Source of the DNA: Apoda limacodes
Taxonomy: Eukaryota; Arthropoda; Insecta; Lepidoptera; Limacodidae
DNA length: 64,000 nt
Assembly: GCA_946406115.1 (NCBI GenBank)
Contig: OX291549.1
Coordinates: 21,909,901-21,973,900 of the forward strand
Direction: 5' to 3'
Shown: one piece after another, positions 55,384 through 64,000 of the stretch
Layout of the letters: every line of letters begins with the position of its first letter
How positions within the stretch are numbered: the first letter of the stretch is position 1
Notes under the pieces: model-generated
Databases searched by the model: none
Told to the model about the DNA's origin: nothing
The model's input: the letters and a program-made list of their open reading frames with translations, nothing else
Translations under genes and position numbers: made by a program

Positions 55384-55590
55384 TCAAAAAACTTCACGAC
55401 ACACGCCGTCCGCGCCCATCTGGTACCCTTGAGGGCAATTGGAAGGGACTGTGATCATATTTCTGAGAGGAGTGCTCGAAGCCTCGGTAGATTCTTCTTC
55501 GGAGTTACTATTCTCAACCTCTACGTTCACGGCTGCAGCATTTAACTCAGCAACGTCTTCAGGGCAGATTACATTATCGTTGTCAGCCAT
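55384..55590 (-). CDS. ENF/GBP-like small peptide precursor, copy 3
   Basis: Sixty-eight residues: MADNDNVICPEDVAELNAAA, an acidic Ser/Glu-rich middle, then PSNCPQGYQMGADGVCREVF and TGA. The C-terminal 17 residues from Cys to Phe match the ENF-peptide spacing (C-x2-G-Y-x4-D-G-x-C-x3-F). Exon 2 starts after TTTACAG, 11 nt before the ATG. The non-coding exon 1 (56216-56266) has no ATG, so no leader peptide can be added upstream. An extra Cys at residue 9 is not shared by copies 1 and 2. Between copies 1 and 3 the core differs at most third codon positions but only about three residues, which indicates purifying selection. Expected product: an acidic pro-peptide whose C-terminus could be a cytokine-like loop; release route unknown. 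Confidence 0.75.
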   Translation of the reverse strand: MADNDNVICPEDVAELNAAAVNVEVENSNSEEESTEASSTPLRNMITVPSNCPQGYQMGADGVCREVF

Positions 55591-56215
55591 TTTAAAAGTA
55601 ACTGTAAATAAAAATATATAAATTAGTATGCTAATATTATAGAAACTTTTCTCTATTATCATTTGATTAACTAGTTTTTTTAAACAAGCGAAGAAATTCT
55701 GGCCTTTGCTACAAAAAGTAGACTATTTTGTGATTTTTTTTTTTATTATCGTAGCAAATTGAACAAATTACCTTATCAAATAAAGACAGATCTAGCAACA
55801 CATTTGCAATCTAGTTTCATGACGATCCTAACAAAAATTATTTATATAACCATCCTAAGGTTGAACCCTATTAAATCGGAACCAAAATTTAGTAATCCCG
55901 ATGAATGAACTAGACTAAGAAAGTGTAGTTTTTTAGAATTATAAATATATAGTAATATCATCAGTTCATTATATAAAAGAAAGTCCACCGGGGCGACACG
56001 TCTGTCTGTCCACGGTTTTCTTCATGAATGATAACTGAATGAATTTATTTAGGTTTTAAATTTTGATATATACACTATCATTGGGTTTTCATTAATGGTG
56101 AGTTATTCATGAGAAACGTTAAGGTATACAATTTATAGCTATAGAAAAACAACAGATTGTATGATAAATATTAAACAACAAAGTAGTAAACAATTTAAAA
56201 CTTACGTTTTAATCA

Positions 56216-56266
56216 GCTTTATTGAGTTCTGAAGCGTATTGCAACTTCAACGTTTTGTAGATTACT
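56216..56266 (-). other. 5'UTR exon of ENF-like copy 3
   Basis: Starts at the CAGT initiator (A at 56266) and ends at donor AAC/GTAAGT (56216/56215). No ATG inside. The intron to the coding exon is 614 bp (55602-56215). The conserved exon, splice sites and phase-free 5'UTR junction show the duplication covered the whole gene with its promoter. Confidence 0.68.
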
Positions 56267-56290
56267 GAATAAACTCTCGCCCGACGCCTT

Positions 56291-56300
56291 CAATATATAT
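56291..56300 (-). promoter_or_regulatory. TATA box of ENF-like copy 3
   Basis: Minus-strand ATATATATTG about 30 nt upstream of the TTCAGTAAT initiator at about 56266, with the same upstream TCAGGCATTCT block as copy 2. Sequences farther up (the TCGTGGAAA and GATGAATCAC regions, about 56325-56360) are also shared between the two copies and may be regulatory. Confidence 0.62.
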
Positions 56301-56519
56301 CTGAGAATGCCTGAAAACATTATGTTTCCACGAACTGCGCTATTTGCGATGAATCACACGTTATTCGTAATTCTTGCTAACATTCCAATAAATCGGTAAA
56401 ACCTTATTGAGGAAAAAAACATTTACAATATACCAATATCGATAGTCTACACATAGGGTCTGCAACCATAATAAACCTAAACTTAATTTTTTTAGTATTG
56501 GCCTATATTAAATGTTAAA

Positions 56520-56745
56520 AAATCAGCCAAGTTTGAATTGGACTCACGCGGACAGTATCCGTATCACCACACAAATTAAACGTTAATGCCTTGGTAAATA
56601 TCATGAACCTATATTTTACTTTGTTTTGTTGCGTTAGCCGTTGCACGCCCCACTTCAGGAGCAGAAGCCTTTCCTTGGAAGGCCTAAGCCATAGTCCACC
56701 TTGGAACAAAGATGTCGAGCTAATACCTAACCATACAGAATTTAC
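56520..56745 (-). repeat. Repeat arm, inverted partner of 54475-54690
   Basis: The minus-strand sequence matches the plus arm and gives a 90-residue frame that looks like a retroelement remnant rather than a gene. It starts about 220 bp upstream of the copy 3 TATA box. Confidence 0.8.
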
Positions 56746-57629
56746 AAGCCGCCAATAAAACCTCTGGCTTAGCTGAATAGCTGTCAATTATATTAAAACA
56801 GCCAGAAGCGACAGTTTAAAGTGCCACAGCACAAAATGTGCGCCACTAGGGCGCGGCCACACAGCCAATCTCTGACTACGCCTGACGTTACATAGCAACG
56901 TATATCGTTTCCCACAAACGAACGCAAGGGGCCACAAACTCCTCAAGTCTATTACAGTTAACCTATTTTAAAGGCTTCCGTTCCAAAACGGTAAACAGAA
57001 CCCTATTAGTAAGACTGGTATCCGTGTGTGTTTGTCACAACAGTGTATCTCAGCAACTATAAATGCTATTAGCTACAAATAATGCTACGTACAGAATATA
57101 AAATAGAATACTTGTATTACAGTTCATCACGGACTTAACGTTCCTACGTCCCACAGCAATGATTCAATTCTGCGCGGTCAAATCCGTGATTAAATACTAG
57201 TATTTCAGTCCGCCAGGTGTCTATCTCTGCCAGTTCGTAAATACTTACAGATTTTACCCTACCTGAAAAAAAAAACAAGGATACACATATACTGCTAATT
57301 TAACTCGCAATTTTTTTGCCATTGAACAAACGCAGGTGTTTAGAGTTTAGTTGAAAAAGTTATCTAACTTATCAAGGTTTGTTTACCATTTAGCAAATTC
57401 AGTCTGGACTTAAAAAAAGAAGGATATTCTCAAATCGGATGTTTGTATTTTTTTCTTTTTTTTATGTACATATGTTCGGACATAACTCCGCCATATATAG
57501 ACGGATATTCGCAATTTTTTTTTTAAAAGGGTATATATACTTCCGAGGTGGGCCTATATTAATTTTATGAAATAAAAACTTAAATTTTTGGCCAATGCCT
57601 GCCCCTGACTCTCAATAGCTAGTGCTCAT

Positions 57630-58310
57630 TGGTGTTTGAGATACACTAGAAGGTCGAGCGACAGTGGCGAAAGCCATATTGATGGTTGCTGATCAGGTCG
57701 TGTTTCTTTAGGAATCTTAGAAGCTGTGTGTTGATCACACGCTTCATCATCTTGGAAAGAAGGGAGGTAATAGCGATAGGCCTATAATTCGATGGATCTG
57801 ATCTATCGCCCTTTTTGGGCACCGGGTGCACATTCGCAGTCTTCCATGAAGACGGAAATTGCCTAGTGTGGTAGGAAAGCTTGTAGAGGCGAGTCAGTAC
57901 AGGACATAACTCAGGAGCACAATGTTTTTGCACTACTGCTGGTATACCGTCTGACCTACTCGACTTATGAACGTCTGGAGAAAGCAACGCTCACCGGACG
58001 TTCCGCTGTGTTATGGAGATTTCCAGCATGGTCTTTCCGTATCACGGTATAGTAGGTGTTGCAGCGCCTTCGTTGTTCATATTCGAGTTTGAGACAAAGA
58101 GACTGTTCAGTGGATCGACTTTCTCTTTTGCAATATGGGCCAAGACATCATCGGTCTTTCGCAGTGGTGGTAACGACGACTGGCAAAAGTTCCTAGTACG
58201 GTTGCTAGCGCGGCGGGCGGAAGGGCTCTCGGTCCCCCTCTGTTGTAGTAGCCGGGTCCACTCCGGTCTTCTTCTCCGGCACGACTACTACTTGAGATAC
58301 TTTGCACATG
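57630..58310 (-). mobile_element. Fragment of non-LTR retrotransposon RT, minus strand
   Basis: Reads SDGIPAVVQKHCAPELCPVL and SDPSNYRPIAITSLLSKMMK then YGFRH, the N-terminal RT blocks of Jockey/CR1-like elements. 58020-58310 is the part just 5' of it in another frame. Truncated at both ends and frame-shifted. Confidence 0.85.
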
Positions 58311-58409
58311 TTGGCGGTTCAGCCTCCCAGGGCGGAGATTTAAGTAATTTCTGGGTTTGGGAACCCGTTTTACCTATAATGTTATATCTATGCTATGACT
58401 ATGTATGAC

Positions 58410-59552
58410 CACTTTTGCCAACCCATGTATTAGACTCACCGATTTAGGCTGCATGTGTATTGTCAGTCGAACCCGAAATCGCTAATACATAGACTACTAC
58501 ATAGCCTGATTCCATAACCAACCCAATATAAATGAAAATCTTCCTTTTCCAAACAAACGAATGAACGCTATGCGCTTGAAATATTCTGGATTTCACCCAA
58601 TACACGTACGTACATATGGTTTGTATCTAGTAGAATTATTGTATTAACAAATGCATTAGTTTAATGCAACACAGTTTGTTTTTTTAATCCAATGTTACGG
58701 CTGTTACGCAAACTTATTTAGATCATTATGAGAAACAGTAACGTGTTCTAATTTAATTAAAGATATTTCAAACTGGCACGTCACTGTACAAGGATCACGA
58801 TTACCTCACCAGTAGCTATGTCACCCAGGGGACAAACTCAAACTGTGAGTTGACGTACATGTGACGTAGTTGATGATACTTTTAGTTAGAAATACTGGTG
58901 ACGCAATCTTGATTGCTTGTGATAAGTTTTATTTAAATAAATTCAAATTTAGGAAATTCCTGAAAGTAACTACCCTGAACAGTTAAGTAGTGACTGCAGC
59001 TGACAGGGGCTGCTTACTTTTTACTCATCAGCTTATCAGCCCGTCAACTTTATCAGGTCTTACCGAAATGGCAACAGATTTTAGATTAGTTTATGATATT
59101 TTTACTAAATGTTCCTTTAAAATCAATTTGCGGTTATAACGAAGTTTTCGATTTCGATATAAATGCATACCTACGTAACTTTATACCCTGGGACGACAGT
59201 CGTTGCTTCGACCTCGAGGTTTTTTTAATAAATTGCTCGAAATATGCTCTGTTTAGCAACATATATTTTCCAGTTCGTCAAGCGGTAGACATTATTCAGG
59301 TAAATAGATTATAAACGAATCTATTCCATACGCGGACTTCACAACTACTAGGTAGGTATTTTCTCTTTAAAGGATGATGCTTCGATCTTACATTTTCTTC
59401 TTATATTTTATTCTATTCTATTATAATTTTATTCGAGACTTTTAACTTTCCGAATACCTGCGAGAGCCCAGCATAACCCCCTGCAGGACCTCATTTCTGA
59501 GAGCAAGAGAAGTCCCTGCTCTATGCCTACCCCTACGGGTAACAGGCTAATG
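58410..59552. other. Intergenic, nothing specific
   Basis: No repeat or gene identified. The ORF at 59093-59314 has no family resemblance and ordinary AT-rich codon content. Confidence 0.35.
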
Positions 59553-59560
59553 TTATATAT

Positions 59561-61282
59561 CACTGACCTCTACTACTATACCCACTGGACTGGCTATTCT
59601 ACAAATGACAGCTAGTTTTGTGTGTCAATTTGAAACGCCACCGCGGAAGTCTCAGGAAACTAATTTTGACGTATATTTTACATGGCTGATAGATTGATTT
59701 GGTAGATTGTAAACATCATAAAAATTTGCTGAATTTAACTTAATTTGTCGGTGTTTTAGTGAGATTTTAATTTTTTTAATGAGAGAGAGAGAGAGAGAGA
59801 GGAAATGTGCCTTATGCAAACGTTGCTACAAAAAGGGGAGTAACAAGTAGTTTCACAGGTACGTGCATTTAGTGTTGTTTTTATTCAAAATTGATGTAAA
59901 ATTTATATGTCAACCGTCTGATTCAATCAGAAAGTGTTATTGCAATACTTTATTAGCAGTTCAATATTGAATTTCGACAAAATTGATATTTATTTGTGTT
60001 GTTCAGAATTTGCTAGTGATTCAAAGAGGTCATAATTTTAATATCGATATTTAGAAAGCTGGCCAATATGGACATGGAAATTGTAATATTTAGAATTTTG
60101 TAAAACGCATTCAGTCTTCTCTTTCGATAATGGCATACCTTCGACTTAGAAAGCAGGATGTTGATACATTTATAGCCTTTGTCTGTCTGTCTTGCTTTGT
60201 AGCTGCCTGTGGCATCGTAGCTTCAAAATGTGTCGATAAACAGATTTCAATATAGTTTTTCTTATACGCGGGTTATCATGAACTACCGAGACAAACGTAT
60301 CGCGAAATTCAAGCCACTTATGAGGTGGTTTTATAGCATACAGCTTGACATCACTGTTATCCATCACTGGATTCAAGGCACAACTATGAGTTTCGAAATC
60401 TTTTGTTACAGGATTCTGCTGTATTATATTGAATTTACATACCTTGTCATCCGTGGAATAGCCCTTTTCGTGGTCATTAAAGGGGTAAATCGGCGATGGC
60501 GATCTAGACCTGCACGCTGGAAGTGAGCATCTGACTGTCTCTACAGTGGTCCTGGAGGTGCACGGCCGGTTTACCAAACTCAGCTATGCTCTTCGGCGAC
60601 AAGGAACTGACCCTCTAAATTCTGAATAAACTGTTTCTATAAGAGATATGCTAGTTTTAATTTGACACAAGTTTTCTGCTGAAATTATTGAATCTGTTAA
60701 CGTTTCTACGAATTTAGAACTACGATACTTTATATCATAAAGCAGTTCGAACCATTTCTCTAGTTAGGAGGCTGACATGGTCAAACTGTTACCATATTTC
60801 TACGATGAGGAAATGGCGTGCTGCGATCAGACCCATTCCAATCGACAGGCGGTACGTATAGAAACAATACATTGAAGTTACAATAGTCTAAAGTGCCAGG
60901 TTTTGTTGATATATTTTTATAAATAAACCGATTTTTTCCGCACGATCACAATACTTCCTTCATAATATGGTCCAGGTTGGACTAAATCGAAAGGTATCAA
61001 CGAGAATTCTCGCCAACAAAGATAGAGCTAATGGTAAGTGGCAACACAGTTGAATGTTGAAAACCGCCAAAGAGTTTTTTTGTTGTTGTTGGGTTAAAAA
61101 ACTGTCTATTTCTAAATCATAATATATCGATATATCACAGATATAATGTCGACTTGCGAACATCACTAATTTTAGTTCTATGGACTTCCGTATCTGCCTA
61201 CAGCGCCAAAATGGCGTTATTCAAGTAGGCACAAAAAACGTTTGACAGCAGCCAGTCCGGTGGGTAGTAGTAGAGGTCAGTG
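59561..61282. mobile_element. P-like TIR transposon remnant with THAP exon
   Basis: Ends CACTGACCTCTACTACT and its inverse AGTAGTAGAGGTCAGTG, each extended to GGACTGGCT. Flanks TTATATAT (59553-59560) and TTATATAA (61283-61290) make an 8-bp duplication with one mismatch. At 59779-59853 a plus frame reads MRERERERKCALCKRCYKK then GSNK, a stop, FHR and a GTACGTG donor: the start of a THAP zinc finger (C-x2-C, then FHR), the DNA-binding domain of P-type transposases. The TAG and short length show it is inactive. Confidence 0.75.
60170..60577 (-). mobile_element. Possible BEL/Pao Gag-like fragment nested in the P-like element
   Basis: A 135-codon frame containing HKWLEFRDTFVSVVHDNPRI, which resembles the conserved block of the Gag region (DUF1759 type) of BEL/Pao LTR elements. 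The rest of the frame is not recognisable and LTRs are not seen, so this is a small inserted piece. Confidence 0.4.
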
Positions 61283-64000
61283 TTATATAAATGTATTTGT
61301 ATCTGTATGACATTATAGGCATTATATATATATATATCTATATATTATTAGAATAGAATGATGAAATAACAATCGACTTCAAATCTATGAAACAAGCAAG
61401 TGTTTTATAAAAAATTTGGCTCCAACTGTCATAATGATGTGTAATCAATGTTTGGAATCATTTTGAGATTGACAGTTTTTAAAAGCTATAAACATCGTTT
61501 GCCAAAAAATTTGAAAAAACTCTATATCATTTTTATAACCTTAAAGAAAATAATCTGCACGATATGGTTTATGTTTCTGTATTATTCTTTTAATGACATT
61601 GAAATGAAAGAGGGCATCAGCTTCGAGAAAGTGAGTGGCTAATCCTATAACACAAAATACCTACTACTAAATAAAAGATCCCAAGTTCGCCTATTCCAAA
61701 GAGAGTGAAGTAAAATCAAGCATTTCAAAATTGAGCTACACAGAAGCAAAATTCTCTTTTATGCTGTCTAAATCTTATAGCGAACACTTTTCTAGTTATC
61801 CTAAAATACATATTAGGTATATTGTCTCTAAGGTTGGTTGCCCACGGCGAATTTTTGTAGCGATGCAGTAGTACGTTACAGGATCATCGCGGCTGTATCG
61901 CGTCTGCATCGCTATATACCGTGTGCTATCGCCCTAAGACAATGTATGGTTGAATTGTATAGTGGAATATTGCACTACAGGTAAATGATACAGAAGTAGT
62001 GACGAATACTAAGAAAAACGCAATTGTAAATAACTTTTCAGAGTAAGTATTTATTGTGCTTCTAGTCTTAATATATATATAAATCTCGTGTCACAATGTT
62101 TGTCCTCAATGGACTCCTAAACTACTGAACCGATTTTGATCAAACTTCGTAAATATCTGTTATTTGATCCAACTTAAAAGATAGGATAGTTTTTATCTCG
62201 ATATGTCAAGTACGAGCCGGACTCGGGCACTATAGGTAAAAACCAACTTTCGCCGGGTACAGAGGGACGGCAGCGGAACAACGTTCGCCGGGACAGCTAG
62301 TTAACTATATAAAAGATAACTTAAATTACCTTCTAGCATAATCTAATAACAAGACTTTGTTACGTCTAATGTACCTATCTGATATTACAACAACTAATCA
62401 CCCTTAGCACCGTTTAGCGTTATCAACCGCAGAAAATGTATTCCCATGGAAACTCAATTGGGATAAAAATTATTATTTGTCCTCCGTTTTTTTAACTATT
62501 CCTGAACCAAAAATCAAATCACCTCGATGTTTCATTGGCCTTGCAATATAAAGGAATAGTGATTTTGTTGACGAGTTACAAATATTGGAATGAGGATTAG
62601 TACAGTTTAAACAATTTAAGAATTGGCACCTATGTTGTTCTCTATAACATAAGAATGGTATATCTTTTTGAATTATTAAAATCGGACCATTACTTTCAGA
62701 GATATTAAATAATAAAATAACTCTTCCATGCCGCTAAAAGCCAATGCGCCGCGATTGCGTGTGACGTCATCGTACTTGAACGGACAGCGCGCTCGTGCAC
62801 TCATTTAAAAGTCGCTCACGACTCGACGGAGCTGAAACGCGATATGTACCTAAATAAAGTGTCGATACATATTAAGAGTGTAAATTTGTGATAATTACTA
62901 TAAAACCAATACCTATACATTATGAGTATTAATAAAATTAAAGCTGGTTTTGTACAAGCTCAATCAGATAACCTTCCGAAAGTGGATTCTTTTATGTAAT
63001 TTGAATACCTAATCATTCGAAGTTTACCAGTGCTGAGATCCGTGGCCGGAAACTACAGAAGTAAGGTTGCACCTTATTTATCTGCCTACTTATTGTAACT
63101 TTAGTACAAGTCCGATAACTAGATAAGTATACTAGGTATGTATTATCTGTAGCCACCGACAACCCTCTCGATAGAGAGTAAATTACTAAATAGAGAGAGA
63201 GTAAAAAACTAAATCTTGTCAATAAGAATTATACCTAATAGGTACCTATTCCACAAAGTGCTATATCAAAGTTTAACTTGTTTTCTCTGGTTTCCAATAA
63301 GGTAAAACAGATTCGCCGACGTTTTTATGACAGGACTTGAGTGGTGGTGCGGACTCTAAGCTGTATGCAGGGACGTATACAGAGGGGGGGATAGTTGGGT
63401 TTTATGCCTCCGCCCCCCTCCCCCTCCCCCGAAAACTAACGTTACATGAACTAAACGGGAGCATAACGAGCAATTTTTTACAGAGTCCATGGTTGATTCA
63501 ATGTTTGTCAAAGTTTGGATTTGTGCCTGACTGTATGTGGTAGGTATCAAAATGAATGTAAAGTAAAAATACAGGGACGTATTTGGAAGTTATGAATAAA
63601 GTATTTATTATATCTTGAATAACGAATGTTATCTTTGTTCATTTATATGTTAATCATTCGCGATTGTGATAAAGTGGCATTCGCGAATGGCTTTTGAACT
63701 AAAGCACCTAGGTAGGTACCATCGATATGAAAAAACAATAGATATGGTAACATGACACTGTGGTTCGGAAACCGGCGTAGCCGTTGATAGCGGGGGTGGA
63801 GTAGGTGAAGTGGGGCAAGAAAGTCAGAATTTTTATTCCAATTTAAACCTTATGTTCATTACATAAGGCTTACACGTTGACACTAGTGACATCTTGTGAT
63901 GAATAGCAGTACTTTAATTTTACATTAGACCCAGTGTTGTTCCTGTGGCGATATGAACAAAATTATCGATAGATTATTATGATGCTTAATGATCAAAAAT
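61283..64000. other. Right end of window: repeats, no gene recognised
   Basis: 61845-61925 has inverted TAGCGATGCAG/CTGCATCGCTA. 62075-62300 is a repeat tail (separate entry). 62735-62850 is a GC-richer stretch with TGACGTCA (62762-62769) that could be a promoter, but no exon follows that I can support. 63390-63440 is a G/C-rich run. Confidence 0.4.
62075..62303 (+). mobile_element. Dispersed retroelement tail
   Basis: ATCTCGTGTCACAATGTTTG, CAATGGACTCCTAAACTACT and GAACCGATTTTGATCAAACT followed by a GCCGGGACAGCTAGTT end are typical of a very common lepidopteran repeat. Confidence 0.6.

Noticed and set aside
55591..55662. Longer start for ENF-like copy 3 giving a hydrophobic, signal-like N-terminus
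   Set aside because: This extension reads through the intron; the TTTACAG acceptor sits 11 nt before the MADN start and the 5'UTR exon has no ATG. The same holds for copies 1 and 2, and the upstream residues are not conserved.
58013..58408. 131-codon plus-strand ORF
   Set aside because: Antisense to a non-LTR retrotransposon fragment on the minus strand.

Overview
The window looks like AT-rich nuclear DNA of an insect, most probably a moth or butterfly (Lepidoptera). The evidence is an intron-rich gene, dispersed repeats of types common in Lepidoptera (tRNA-derived SINEs, Jockey/CR1-like LINE pieces, hAT-like and P-like TIR elements), arthropod TATA plus CAGT-initiator promoters, and a cluster of small genes whose C-terminus has the cysteine spacing of lepidopteran ENF/growth-blocking peptides. 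Species cannot be named from the sequence.

Layout. 1-15331: no convincing gene; AT-rich DNA with repeat fragments, a perfect 46-bp palindrome (670-715) and a 104-bp tandem array (13650-14132). 15332-37058, plus strand: one gene of at least eleven coding exons encoding an R7-family RGS protein (RGS7/RGS6 type: DEP, DHEX, GGL, RGS) with a roughly 490-residue C-terminal extension that ends in a CPWE-type motif and, by my splice reading, a short conserved-looking last exon at 36998-37058. Its introns hold SINEs, a decayed LINE, MITE-like elements and a nested pair of TIR elements. 37059-42630: intergenic, dominated by a 2.19-kb hAT-type element (38422-40615) with a perfect 8-bp target duplication. 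42631-56300, minus strand: three paralogous small two-exon genes (coding parts 42631-42843, 50210-50416, 55384-55590) for acidic precursors of about 70 residues without signal peptide; the middle copy has an in-frame TAG. 47010-47260 is an odd island with three TGACGTCA sites and strong splice donors on both strands. 53100-64000: decayed non-LTR retrotransposon fragments, a 1.72-kb P-like element (59561-61282) with a THAP-finger remnant, and repeats.

How the genes may work together. The RGS protein should accelerate GTP hydrolysis on Gi/o-class alpha subunits as a partner of G-beta-5. The CPWE-type tail is of the kind known from GPR158/GPR179, membrane partners of RGS7 in vertebrates, so its presence inside the RGS protein itself is the most unusual feature of this gene. 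The small genes look like a locally duplicated, cytokine-like peptide family under purifying selection at the C-terminus. Nothing in the sequence links the two loci functionally; they are neighbours only.
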